From: DATFXF01 sp035258565
GTDB lineage: Bacteria > Acidobacteriota > Terriglobia > Acidiferrales > UBA7541
Assembly (NCBI GenBank): GCA_035258565.1
Contig: DATFXF010000179.1
Location: forward strand, 1 to 19,830
Direction of reading: 5' to 3'
Length of the DNA: 19,830 nucleotides
Positions 1 to 7,683 of this stretch are shown here, piece after piece (the first letter of the stretch is position 1; the number at the start of each line of letters is the position of its first letter). The notes below the pieces were generated by a model that had not been told where the DNA came from, made no database searches, and saw only the letters and a program-made list of their open reading frames with translations. The position numbers and the translations under genes were made by a program.

Positions 1-231
1 CCCCCCCGCCGCGGCATCTATGCGGGGGGCATCCTGTATCTCGATTTTTCGGGTAATCTGGATTCCTGCATCGCCATCCGTACGCTCGTTGCCAAGGGTG
101 GCCGAGCCTATGTGCAGGCGGGCGGGGGCCTGGTGGCCGATTCCAGGCCCGGGCGGGAGTTCGAGGAGACGGTCAACAAATCGCGAGCTCTCCTGGCCGC
201 CATGAAGACCGCGCATCACGGGACGAGATAG
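1..231 (+). CDS. trpE: Anthranilate synthase component I, C-terminal fragment (cut by window edge)
   Basis: Frame 1 is open from the first base to a TAG at 229-231, giving the last 76 residues of a chorismate-binding enzyme. Visible family signatures are RGIYAGGILYLDFSGNLD (residues 4-21 of the fragment), the AIRT block, and the closing GGGLVADSRPGREFEET segment followed by a short final helix. These match the end of TrpE/PabB-type enzymes, which convert chorismate plus ammonia to anthranilate (TrpE) or aminodeoxychorismate (PabB). The next gene, 20 bases downstream, is the glutaminase subunit, and a trpD lies within 4 kb, which favours TrpE over PabB. A dual anthranilate/PABA role for the glutaminase cannot be excluded. 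The start and most of the protein lie outside the window. Confidence 0.9.
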   Translation, partial: PPRRGIYAGGILYLDFSGNLDSCIAIRTLVAKGGRAYVQAGGGLVADSRPGREFEETVNKSRALLAAMKTAHHGTR

Positions 232-251
232 CGGCCGAGCACGGGGCCATT

Positions 252-815
252 GTGATTCTGCTGATCGACAACTACGATTCGTTTACCTACAACCTGGCCC
301 AGTATCTGGGCCAGTTGGGGCAGAAGCTCGAAGTGCGGCGCAACGATCAGATCACGCTCGAGGAAATAGAGAAGCTGAAACCGGAACGCATGGTGATCTC
401 CCCCGGGCCGGGTGTGCCCGAGGACGCCGGCATCAGTGTGGAGTTGGTCCGCCGCTTTGGCGGCAAGGTCCCTATTCTCGGCGTGTGCCTGGGCCACCAG
501 GCCATCGGCTACGCCTTTGGCGGGCACGTGGTCCGCGCGCCCCGGATCATGCACGGCAAGACCAGCGAAATCACGCACGACGGCAGAACGATCTTCCGCG
601 GGGTGCCGCAGGGGTTCACCGCGACGCGCTATCACTCGCTCGTGGTTCGCCGCGCGGACCTACCACGCACACTCGAAGTCTCCGCGCACACGGCCGACGG
701 CACCATCATGGGCCTGCGCCACCGCCAACTGCCCATCGAAGGCGTACAGTTTCACCCCGAATCTGTTCTCACCGAGGCGGGCTTCAAGATCCTCCGCAAT
801 TTTCTTGCGCTGTGA
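252..815 (+). CDS. trpG: Anthranilate synthase component II (glutamine amidotransferase)
   Basis: This 187-residue protein is full length for TrpG/PabA. It is a class I glutamine amidotransferase that supplies ammonia from glutamine to TrpE. Visible landmarks are the opening LLIDNYDSFTYNL, the oxyanion-region motif VISPGPG (residues 48-54), the nucleophile elbow GVCLGHQ with Cys79, and the catalytic His168/Glu170 in FHPES. The start is GTG, 20 bases after the trpE stop, so the two genes should be co-transcribed and probably form the TrpE-TrpG complex. TrpG and PabA cannot be told apart by sequence alone, and one protein may serve both pathways. No trpD follows directly; it lies 3.6 kb away on the other strand. 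Confidence 0.93.
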   Translation: MILLIDNYDSFTYNLAQYLGQLGQKLEVRRNDQITLEEIEKLKPERMVISPGPGVPEDAGISVELVRRFGGKVPILGVCLGHQAIGYAFGGHVVRAPRIMHGKTSEITHDGRTIFRGVPQGFTATRYHSLVVRRADLPRTLEVSAHTADGTIMGLRHRQLPIEGVQFHPESVLTEAGFKILRNFLAL

Positions 816-860
816 CTCCGCGCGTTGTCTTTCTCCGCAACCGTCCGGATCGTGTTGTCG

Positions 861-878
861 TCTTGCCCGAGAGCAAGA
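861..878 (+). terminator. Possible weak hairpin terminator after trpG
   Basis: A 6-bp inverted repeat, TCTTGC (861-866) and GCAAGA (873-878) with a 6-base loop, lies about 45 bases after the trpG stop, in the gap between two converging genes. There is no clear T tract on either side, so an intrinsic terminator is possible but weakly supported. Confidence 0.28.
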
Positions 879-911
879 GATTTCGAAAAGGGGAACTCGC
901 ACGACCCCCGG

Positions 912-923
912 GCCAAGCTTGGC
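912..923. repeat. 12-bp perfect palindrome between converging genes
   Basis: GCCAAGCTTGGC is a perfect palindrome lying 7 bases past the stop of the M20 peptidase gene and in the trpG/peptidase convergent gap. It has no loop and no following T tract, so it is a poor terminator. It may be a protein-binding site or chance. Confidence 0.3.
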
Positions 924-929
924 ACCCCG

Positions 930-2540
930 CTACCACTCGAGGTCCGTCAGAAGCGCGGCAAAGACTTCTATCCCGCGCCAGAGGTTGCCCAAGCGCAGAT
1001 TCTCGTTGGCGGCGTGCTGGTTGTTGTCGTAGTTCACGATCGGCACACCAATGACGGGCAGGCGCAGATTCTCGAACATGTACATCGGCACACTGCCGCC
1101 GAGCGTGGGGACCTGGACGACGTTGGCCCCGGTTGCGTCGGCAACCACCTTCACGACCGCCCGCGAGACCGGCAAATCCATCGGTGTGCGCGCCGCCGGA
1201 TAATTCCACGCGTCTTTCACCACGCGGGCGATTCGCGGGTACTTCACGCGCTCCTCGGTGGTGGGCTCATTCTCGGTGATGTGGTAGCCCTGCTTGCGGA
1301 TGTGTGCCAGCAGCCGCTTGAACTGCCGATCGGGCAGCTCGTTTTTTACCAGGCGCAGGTCGAGTGAGGCGACCGCACGATCGGGCACGATGGTGCGGGC
1401 CTGCGCACCCACGTCCGCCGAACGGAGCCCGCGCACATTGAGCGATGGCAGGTTGATCAGCTCCGCCAGCCGCTTGCCGCCGCCCTCAGGCTCGGCAAAG
1501 CCGAACTTCCGCGCGAGTTCGGCGTCGTTATGAGGCAAGCCTGCGATGGTGCGGCGCTCGGCTTCCCCTAGCGGCGCAAGGTCGTCGTAGAAGCCCTCGA
1601 TGAGCACGCGGCCGCTCGTGTCCTTCATGGTCGCCAATAGCTCGGCCAAGCGCATCGCCGGGTTCGGCGCCCAGTTGCCGTAGTGTCCGCTATGCAGCTG
1701 CCGCGCCGGGCCATACAAGGTGATCTCCACGCCGAGGATGCCGCGATTCCCGAAATAAACGAGCGGCTGGCCGGACTGGTCGACTGGGCCGTCTGCCGCA
1801 ATCAACAAGTCGCCCCCGAGCAGCTCGCGGTGAGCCAGCAGCGTGCGTTCGAGGTTGGGCGAGCCGGCTTCTTCTTCGCCGTCGAGCAGCAGCTTCAGAT
1901 TCACGCCCAGCGGGATCTTCTCGGTGCGCAGGGCGTCGAGTGCCGCAAGCAGCGCAACGATGGGTGCCTTGTCGTCCGAGGCCGAGCGGGCATATAACCG
2001 CCAATCGTCCAGAAACGGTGTGGGCGGCTGGGGGAAGGGAATCAACTTCCCGCCTGTCTCGATCGCTCCGGTGCGCAAGGCCGGCTCAAAGGGCTTGGTG
2101 TCCACCCACTCGCTCTGGTTCACGGGCTGGCCGTCATAATGGGCGTAGAAGATTACCGTGCGCGTCGCCCCGGGTGGATTCAGCTGGCCATAGACGACCG
2201 GCCCGCGCCCGGGAATCTCGAGCAATTGCGCGCGGATGCCGCGCCGCCCGAGCATTTCGACGAGCTTGGCCGCGTTGCGCTGGATGTTGGCCGTGTCGGA
2301 GGCGATGTTGGGAATGGCCAGAAGGTCAGCCAGCTCTCGGATGATGAGGTGCTCGTTCGCCTGCCGGTAGGCGCGGACCTGCGTGACCACCCTGGCCGTC
2401 GGCGGCGCGTTTGACATCTGCGCGCGGGCCGGATAGAGTAGGGAGCCTAGAAGAGAAAGAGCCGCGACGATGCATACCAAGACCGCCCTCCTTTGAAGAG
2501 TCCGAAGACTCTCCGGTGAGCCACCCGTAGGGGTGGCCAT
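930..2540 (-). CDS. Secreted M20-family zinc metallopeptidase (dipeptidase/carboxypeptidase type)
   Basis: From the ATG at 2540 this is a 536-residue protein. Residues 17-40 form a signal peptide (two arginines, a hydrophobic core, cleavage after ARA), so it should be exported. The M20 di-metal site is intact: AHYDGQP (His134, Asp136), SASDDKAP (Asp189), GEEEAGSP (Glu222-Glu224), ADGP (Asp250) and NQHAANE (His509). LHSGHYGNWAPNPA (about 282-295) lies in the lid/dimerisation domain inserted between the two catalytic halves. Proteins of this build hydrolyse dipeptides or short peptides at the C-terminal side; the exact substrate cannot be read from sequence. The start is uncertain: in-frame TTG 2558 and GTG 2555 lie upstream, and TTG 2480 has a far better ribosome site (AGGAGG, 6-base spacing) but would remove the positive charges before the hydrophobic core. 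The gene diverges from an ABC exporter; whether the two are functionally linked is unknown. Confidence 0.88.
   Translation of the reverse strand: MATPTGGSPESLRTLQRRAVLVCIVAALSLLGSLLYPARAQMSNAPPTARVVTQVRAYRQANEHLIIRELADLLAIPNIASDTANIQRNAAKLVEMLGRRGIRAQLLEIPGRGPVVYGQLNPPGATRTVIFYAHYDGQPVNQSEWVDTKPFEPALRTGAIETGGKLIPFPQPPTPFLDDWRLYARSASDDKAPIVALLAALDALRTEKIPLGVNLKLLLDGEEEAGSPNLERTLLAHRELLGGDLLIAADGPVDQSGQPLVYFGNRGILGVEITLYGPARQLHSGHYGNWAPNPAMRLAELLATMKDTSGRVLIEGFYDDLAPLGEAERRTIAGLPHNDAELARKFGFAEPEGGGKRLAELINLPSLNVRGLRSADVGAQARTIVPDRAVASLDLRLVKNELPDRQFKRLLAHIRKQGYHITENEPTTEERVKYPRIARVVKDAWNYPAARTPMDLPVSRAVVKVVADATGANVVQVPTLGGSVPMYMFENLRLPVIGVPIVNYDNNQHAANENLRLGNLWRGIEVFAALLTDLEW
2497..2537 (-). 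promoter_or_regulatory. Two tandem hairpins at the 5' end of the peptidase mRNA
   Basis: Read on the minus strand, GCCACCC/GGGTGGC (2537-2531 and 2526-2520, 4-base loop) is followed by AGAGTC-TTCG-GACTCT (2512-2497). The second is a C(UUCG)G-type stable tetraloop hairpin. Both are perfect stems and lie just before a strong Shine-Dalgarno sequence, AGGAGG (2492-2487). A perfect -10-like TATAAT (2544-2539) overlaps the ATG at 2540. They either sit in the first codons of the gene or, if translation starts at TTG 2480, form its leader. Their role as regulatory RNA is inference. Confidence 0.4.
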
Positions 2541-2614
2541 TATAAGTCTATTCACCAACCTCCACGGTCTCGATCGGCTGGCCGTGAATCCGTCTGGCTA
2601 GGGCAGGTGTGCTG

Positions 2615-3556
2615 ATGAGCGAAACAGCGCTGGAAGTCGAAAACCTTAGCAAGGTGTACCACCCACGCCGTCACGCTCCCATTCGGGCGGTGGATGGCAT
2701 GAGCTTCCGTGTTGCCCGGGGCACTATCTTCGGTCTACTGGGGCCGAACGGCGCGGGGAAAACAACCATTCTCAAGGTCCTCTCGACCCTCACGCGGCCA
2801 AGCGGCGGCCGCGCAAGTGTGCTCGGCTTCGACGTGCTAGCGCAGCCGCTCGAGGTGCGCCGGCGCATCTCGGTGGTGCTCCAAGAGACCGCCGTCGAGA
2901 TGTTTCTCAGCGTGCGGGATAACCTATTTTCCTTCGCCCGCTTTCATGGCCTCGAGCGCAGCGTGGCCCGTCGCCGAGCCGAGGAACTGCTCGAGCGGTT
3001 CCACCTGGCAGCGGAAGCTGATCGCAAGGTGCAGGACCTGAGCGGCGGCTACCGCCGGCGCGTGCAGGTCGCGAAGGTGTTCATGGTCCGGACACCCGTG
3101 CTCTTCATGGACGAGTTCTCCACGGGCATGGATCCGGTCCTGAAGCGTGCGGTGATGGAGTACCTGCGCGAGGAGACCCGGCAGGGACGCACGATCGTCC
3201 TGACCACGCAGATCCTGAGCGAGGCCGAAGAGCTTTCCGATGACATCCTGATCATGAACAAGGGCCGGCAGGTGGCCCGCGGCGACCTGCACGCATTGAA
3301 GTTGCTCTCCGAGGGCGTGTACGAGGTCGAGATGACGTTTGACCATAGGCCCGCGGCCATCGAAGCGGAGCTGGCGCAGCTCGCGCCGCTGCGGATGAAG
3401 ATCAACCAAGACACCATCGAGGTGGCGTTGCGGGCCGAGGAGGCCCGGGTGCTCGAGCTGGTGGCCGATCTCGCGCGCAACCGTCGGGTGTTGCGCCTGG
3501 AAGTCCGTGGCGCCAGCCTCGAAGACATTTTCGTCGAGCTGACCAAGGAAGTGTGA
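2615..3556 (+). CDS. ABC-2 type exporter, ATP-binding subunit (DrrA/NatA-like)
   Basis: This 313-residue cytoplasmic ATPase would power the permease that follows. Motifs in order: Walker A GPNGAGKTT (43-51), Q-loop Gln90, signature LSGGYRRRV (142-150), Walker B LFMDE (163-167, Asp166, catalytic Glu167) and D-loop STGMDP. Residues 215-313 form a C-terminal extension typical of the drug/polysaccharide/Na+ exporter branch. The H-loop position carries Gln199 (TTQILSEAEEL) where most relatives have His. ATG 2615 is preceded by GGGCAGG at a 7-base spacing; an in-frame GTG at 2609 is the alternative. The permease starts 15 bases downstream, so one operon is expected. The exported substrate cannot be inferred; lipids, glycans, peptides and drugs are all known for this family. 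Confidence 0.9.
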   Translation: MSETALEVENLSKVYHPRRHAPIRAVDGMSFRVARGTIFGLLGPNGAGKTTILKVLSTLTRPSGGRASVLGFDVLAQPLEVRRRISVVLQETAVEMFLSVRDNLFSFARFHGLERSVARRRAEELLERFHLAAEADRKVQDLSGGYRRRVQVAKVFMVRTPVLFMDEFSTGMDPVLKRAVMEYLREETRQGRTIVLTTQILSEAEELSDDILIMNKGRQVARGDLHALKLLSEGVYEVEMTFDHRPAAIEAELAQLAPLRMKINQDTIEVALRAEEARVLELVADLARNRRVLRLEVRGASLEDIFVELTKEV

Positions 3557-3571
3557 TTCCGGGAGGCACCG

Positions 3572-4327
3572 ATGGCTGCCATTGCTGCGGTCTTCTACCG
3601 CGAAGGAAAAATTCGCGCCACGAATCTGACGTTTATCTTCTGGGACCTTTTCTACCCGCTGGGCTACCTGCTGGTCTTCGGTGTGGGAGTGAACTACGCG
3701 CTGGGCTCGCCCTTTGCGGGCCACGGTGTGGACTACAACGCCTTCTTTCTGGCAGGCGTCCTGGGCATGGCCAGCTTCGGCATCGCGGCGAACACCTCGT
3801 GGTCCTTCTTTCTCGACCGCGACAACGGCATATTCTTTGAGATGCTCACCTATCCCTTGAGCCGCGCGCAGTATTTGTTGGGCAAGGTGCTCTTCAATGT
3901 GCTGATTGCGGTGCTGCAGGCGGTGATCGCGGTTGGTTTGGGCGCACTCATTCTCCGCATCCGCGTGCGCTGGGATCTGTTGCCGTTGCTCTTCCTGGGG
4001 GTTGTCGGCGGGACGGCAGGTTGGTTTTTCTTCTACTCCATCTTCGCACTGAGGATCCGCCGCAACGACCTGTTCAACAGCGTCACGTCGGTCTTTTACT
4101 TCGTTTTCCTGTTCGCGAGCTCGATTTTTTATCCGCTCGAGCCACTGCCGCCGTGGTTTCGGACGACCGCACTCGCGAACCCGATCACCTGGCAGGTGGA
4201 CCTATTGCGGTTTAGCACGATTGGACTCGGCGAGCCGCGGCACGTCCTGATCGAGGTCGCGGCCTTCGCGCTCTTCTCCCTGGTTTGCTTCGCCTATGCG
4301 ATGCGCAGCCTCCAACAGCAAGAATAG
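3572..4327 (+). CDS. ABC-2 type exporter, membrane permease subunit
   Basis: This 251-residue integral membrane protein has about six hydrophobic segments (roughly 21-43, 57-79, 108-128, 136-160, 171-188 and 225-243), the normal count for an ABC-2 half-transporter. The stretch FFEMLTYPLSRAQYLLGK (88-105), with the P-x-S-R core, is the conserved ABC-2 segment between helices two and three. ANPITWQVDLLR (202-213) is the usual motif before the last helix. A GGGAGG ribosome site sits 5 bases before the ATG. The protein should dimerise in the inner membrane and pair with the ATPase encoded 15 bases upstream. No accessory periplasmic or outer-membrane component is encoded nearby, so the transporter may act alone. 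Confidence 0.88.
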   Translation: MAAIAAVFYREGKIRATNLTFIFWDLFYPLGYLLVFGVGVNYALGSPFAGHGVDYNAFFLAGVLGMASFGIAANTSWSFFLDRDNGIFFEMLTYPLSRAQYLLGKVLFNVLIAVLQAVIAVGLGALILRIRVRWDLLPLLFLGVVGGTAGWFFFYSIFALRIRRNDLFNSVTSVFYFVFLFASSIFYPLEPLPPWFRTTALANPITWQVDLLRFSTIGLGEPRHVLIEVAAFALFSLVCFAYAMRSLQQQE

Positions 4328-4390
4328 CGGTGGCCTATCGAAATTCGATGCGGGAGAAGGCGAGGGAATAGCACGGCGCTCTCGCCGCGG

Positions 4391-5422
4391 CTAGCTCTCG
4401 CTCTGCTGGGTGAAGGCGATCAACTGCTCGAGCTTGTCCAGGGCCGCACCGGAATCGATGGACTCGGCCGCCACGTGCGCGGCGTCGAGGAAATTCGTGG
4501 TCAGCCCGGAGGCCATGATCGCTGGCGCTGCATTGGCCAGCACGATGTCACGGCGTGGGCCGGGCTCGCCTTGGAAGATCTCTCGGATCATCGCTGCGTT
4601 TCTGGCGGCGTCGCCGCCCGCGAGCGCATCGAGCGGTGCGCGCGCGAGCCCGAAGTCCTCTGGCGCGACCGAATAGCGGCGAAGGGTTCGGCGGTGTGTC
4701 TCAGCTACGTGCGTTGGTCCGCTCAAGGAGATCTCGTCGAGCCCGTCCGAGCCATGGACGACGAACGCGCGCTCGACTCCGAGGGCCGCCAGGGCGTTGG
4801 CCAGCGGCTCGAGCCACCGTTCGTCGAAGACGCCCAGCACCTGCACCGACGCTCCGGCGGGATTCGTGAGCGGCCCGAGCAGGTTGAAGACCGTGCGGCC
4901 ACCCAGTAGTCTCCGCGCGGCGATGGCATGACGCATGGCGGCGTGCACCGCCGGGGCGAACAGAAAGCCGATGCCGATCTCTCCGATGGCCTCGCCGATG
5001 CGCTCGGGCGGCACGTTCAGATTTACGCCCAGCGCTTCGATCACGTCGGCCGAGCCGCAGCCCGAGCTGAACGAGCGATTGCCGTGCTTGGCCACGCGTA
5101 CCCCCGCGCCGGCGACAACAAACGCGGCTGCACTCGAAACGTTAAACGTGCCTTTGGTGTCGCCTCCGGTGCCGCAGGTATCCACCAGAGCGCCTTCCGG
5201 CGCACGTCCCGAATTGAAGATGGGCTCGGCGTACCGTCGCATGGCCACCGCAAATCCCACCAGCTCGTCCACGGTTTCGCCCTTGTGGCGGAGTGCGGCG
5301 AGCAGGGCAAGAATCTGCGCGTCGCTCGCGCGGCCGGAAAGCAACTTCTCCATCACCACTTCGGCTTCTGGGCGCGCCAGGTCCTCGCCAGCTTCGACTC
5401 TTCGAATCGCTTCGGCAATCAT
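4391..5422 (-). CDS. trpD: Anthranilate phosphoribosyltransferase
   Basis: This 343-residue protein is the usual length for TrpD. It transfers the phosphoribosyl group of PRPP to anthranilate, the second step of the tryptophan branch. Residues 1-70 are the small helical domain. The glycine-rich PRPP loop DTCGTGGDTKGTFNVS (81-96), VAKHGNRSFSS (110-120) and GCGSADVIEALG (121-132) are all present, as is the later RTVFNLLGPLTNP motif. Family residues look intact. The gene has left the usual trpE-trpG-trpD order: it lies on the opposite strand, 3.6 kb beyond trpG, and diverges from sucC across 133 bases. No trpC, F, B or A is present in the window. There is no strong ribosome site; a GGAGC lies somewhat far upstream of the ATG. 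Confidence 0.95.
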   Translation of the reverse strand: MIAEAIRRVEAGEDLARPEAEVVMEKLLSGRASDAQILALLAALRHKGETVDELVGFAVAMRRYAEPIFNSGRAPEGALVDTCGTGGDTKGTFNVSSAAAFVVAGAGVRVAKHGNRSFSSGCGSADVIEALGVNLNVPPERIGEAIGEIGIGFLFAPAVHAAMRHAIAARRLLGGRTVFNLLGPLTNPAGASVQVLGVFDERWLEPLANALAALGVERAFVVHGSDGLDEISLSGPTHVAETHRRTLRRYSVAPEDFGLARAPLDALAGGDAARNAAMIREIFQGEPGPRRDIVLANAAPAIMASGLTTNFLDAAHVAAESIDSGAALDKLEQLIAFTQQSES

Positions 5423-5455
5423 GGCGGTGCGAAGTGCTCCGGTTCCGCAACTCCC

Positions 5456-5485
5456 TTGCTCGGGCCTGCGTGTTCAGAGTAAACT
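5456..5485 (+). promoter_or_regulatory. Possible sigma-70-type promoter for sucCD
   Basis: In the divergent trpD/sucC gap, TTGCTC (5456-5461) and TAAACT (5480-5485) are separated by 18 bases and read toward sucC. Both are partial matches to the -35 and -10 consensus. A promoter is needed here, but this exact placement is weak. Confidence 0.25.
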
Positions 5486-5555
5486 GCCCGGTTTTCGACA
5501 GCAGGCCGATTCTAGCACTGATGCAGGCTGGTTCGGCCAAACCCCTCAACGACCG

Positions 5556-6725
5556 ATGAAGATCCACGAGTATCAGGCCAAGGCCCTCCTAGCGCGATAC
5601 GGCGTCCCGACGCCGCGCGGCGAGGTGGTGTTCACGAAAGAAGAAGCCCGATCCGCCGCCGAACGCCTGGGTACACCGGTCGTTGTCGTCAAGGCGCAGA
5701 TCCACGCCGGCGGAAGGGGGAAGGCCGGGGGCGTGAAGCTCGCTCATTCGGCAGAGGAGGCCGCCGAGCTGGCGGGGACAATGCTCGGCAGCAAGCTGGT
5801 CACGGCCCAGACAGGGCCCGCCGGTCGGATCGTCACCCGGGTGCTGATTGAGGAAGGCCTCGAGATCGAGCGCGAGCTCTACCTCGGGCTGGTGATTGAC
5901 CGCGCCGCTCGTGCGCCGGTCTTCATGGTTAGCCGAGCGGGCGGAGTCGAAATCGAGGAGGTCGCGCGCGAGAATCCAAGCGCAGTCTTGCGCGAAATGG
6001 TTCATCCTGCCTTGAGCCTCGAACCGTACCAGGCGCGCAAGCTGGCATTTGCGCTGGGCCTCGCTCCGGAGGGCGTTGGCGCGGCGGTGCCGTTCTTCCA
6101 AGCTCTCTACCGTGCGTTTGTCGAATCAGACGCCTCCCTTGCCGAGATCAATCCGTGCGTGCTGACTCGAAACGGGCGGCTTGTCGCACTCGATGCCAAG
6201 ATGACCTTCGACGACAACGCGCTCTATCGCCGCAAGGAAATCCGCGAACTGCGTGACCTCGCCGAAGAAGACCCGCTCGAGGTTGAAGCCTCCAAATACG
6301 GGCTCAACTACATCAAGCTCGATGGCACAGTGGGTTGCATGGTGAACGGCGCAGGTCTGGCCATGGCTACGATGGACATCATCAAGCTGGCCGGCGGGGC
6401 GCCGGCAAATTTCCTCGACGTGGGCGGCGGAGCCTCTGCCGAGCAGGTCGAGAGCGCTTTCAAGATTCTGATGATGGACCCCGGGGTGCGGGGCGTGTTC
6501 ATCAACATCTTTGGCGGTATCTTGCGGTGCGATGTTCTGGCCACGGGCGTGATCGCTGCTGCGCGCGAACTCGAAGTGAAGGTTCCCGTCGTCGTGCGCA
6601 TGGAGGGTACGAACGTCGAGCGGGGACAGGAGCTGCTGCGGCGTTCAGGGCTCAATTTCACCATCGCCGACGGAATGAAAGACGGAGCTGAGAAGATCGT
6701 CGCGCTCGCCGGGGAGTTCCGGTGA
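5556..6725 (+). CDS. sucC: Succinyl-CoA synthetase (ligase), beta subunit
   Basis: This 389-residue protein is full length. With SucD it interconverts succinyl-CoA, ADP (or GDP) and phosphate with succinate, CoA and NTP in the TCA cycle. The N-terminal ATP-grasp domain shows Lys46 and AGGRGKAGGVK (51-61); Asn199 (AEINP) and Asp213 (ALDAK) match the magnesium ligands of the E. coli enzyme. The C-terminal CoA-ligase domain has CMVNGAGLAMATMDI (261-275), NFLDVGGGAS (285-294) and FINIFGGILRCDVLA (315-329). The start was placed at ATG 5556, where homology begins (MKIHEYQAK), although the frame is open far upstream across trpD. No clear ribosome site precedes it. The last four bases overlap the sucD start, so the subunits are translationally coupled. 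ATP versus GTP preference was not determined. Confidence 0.96.
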   Translation: MKIHEYQAKALLARYGVPTPRGEVVFTKEEARSAAERLGTPVVVVKAQIHAGGRGKAGGVKLAHSAEEAAELAGTMLGSKLVTAQTGPAGRIVTRVLIEEGLEIERELYLGLVIDRAARAPVFMVSRAGGVEIEEVARENPSAVLREMVHPALSLEPYQARKLAFALGLAPEGVGAAVPFFQALYRAFVESDASLAEINPCVLTRNGRLVALDAKMTFDDNALYRRKEIRELRDLAEEDPLEVEASKYGLNYIKLDGTVGCMVNGAGLAMATMDIIKLAGGAPANFLDVGGGASAEQVESAFKILMMDPGVRGVFINIFGGILRCDVLATGVIAAARELEVKVPVVVRMEGTNVERGQELLRRSGLNFTIADGMKDGAEKIVALAGEFR

Positions 6726-7609
6726 GCGTTTTGGTGGACCAAAACACGCGGGTCGTCGTCCAGGGGCTCACCGGCCGCGAGGGCAGCTTCCACGCGCAAC
6801 AGATGCTCGAGTATGGCACCCGCGTGGTCGCTGGCGTCACACCGGGCAAGGGCGGCTCGAAGCGCCTCGACGTGCCTGTGTTCAATACCGTGGCGGAAGC
6901 CGTGCGCGAGACAGCCGCCAGCGCCTCCGTCATCTTCGTTCCGCCGGCGTACGCGGCCGATGCGATCCTGGAGGCCATTGATGCAGCCCTGCCGCTGGTC
7001 GTCGCCATCACCGAGGGGATCCCGACGCTCGACATGGTGCGTGTGGCCGCGGTGCTCTATGGCAGCTCCACACGCCTGATCGGGCCGAACTGCCCGGGCA
7101 TCATTTCGCCGGGCAAATGCAAGATCGGGATTATGCCCGGGCGCATCCACAAACCGGGCCATGTAGGCGTCGTGAGCCGCAGCGGCACGCTCACCTACGA
7201 GGCGGTGGACCAGTTGACGCGGCTCGGCATCGGACAGTCAACCTGTATCGGCGTCGGCGGCGATCCAATCATTGGCACGAGCTTCCTCGATGTCGTCCGC
7301 CTGTTCAACGAGGATCCGGAAACGCATGCCATGGTCATGATTGGCGAAATCGGAGGCAACGCCGAGGAAAAAGCAGCTGAATTCATCCGTGCGAATGTGC
7401 GCAAGCCGGTGGTCGGCTTCATCGCCGGGCAAACGGCACCGCCCGGCCGCCGGATGGGCCACGCGGGTGCGATTATCAGCGGCGGTCAGGGCACGGCGAG
7501 AGAGAAGTACGCGGCCTTCGAGGCCGCGGGGATCCATGCGGTCAAGAGCCCGGCGGAAATCGGAGCTACCCTCGCTCGGGCGCTGGGCAAGGCCGCCCGA
7601 AGATCCTGA
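6722..7609 (+). CDS. sucD: Succinyl-CoA synthetase, alpha subunit
   Basis: This 295-residue protein is the partner of SucC. Its GTG start overlaps the sucC stop (GTGA). The N-terminal CoA-binding Rossmann domain has GLTGREGSFHAQQM (15-28) and PGKGG (41-45). TEGIPTLDM (98-106) and GPNCPGIISPG (121-131) follow. The second half carries the phosphorylated histidine loop, with His247 in GRRMGHAGAII (242-252), next to GQTAPP. All catalytic elements look intact. The ndk gene follows after 74 bases on the same strand. Confidence 0.96.
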   Translation: MSVLVDQNTRVVVQGLTGREGSFHAQQMLEYGTRVVAGVTPGKGGSKRLDVPVFNTVAEAVRETAASASVIFVPPAYAADAILEAIDAALPLVVAITEGIPTLDMVRVAAVLYGSSTRLIGPNCPGIISPGKCKIGIMPGRIHKPGHVGVVSRSGTLTYEAVDQLTRLGIGQSTCIGVGGDPIIGTSFLDVVRLFNEDPETHAMVMIGEIGGNAEEKAAEFIRANVRKPVVGFIAGQTAPPGRRMGHAGAIISGGQGTAREKYAAFEAAGIHAVKSPAEIGATLARALGKAARRS

Positions 7610-7683
7610 GCCGGGAGGAAGAGAAGCTCAGAAACAAAAGGCGAATCGTCCGGCTTCGAAGCCATGGAAGCGAGGAGGAGTTT

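Noticed and set aside
4359..4386. GGCGAG/CTCGCC stem between the permease and trpD as a terminator.
   Set aside because: A six-base stem with a 16-base loop and no T tract is too weak to call.
4935..5555. A 207-codon N-terminal extension of sucC.
   Set aside because: The extension reads antisense through trpD and SucC homology begins exactly at ATG 5556.
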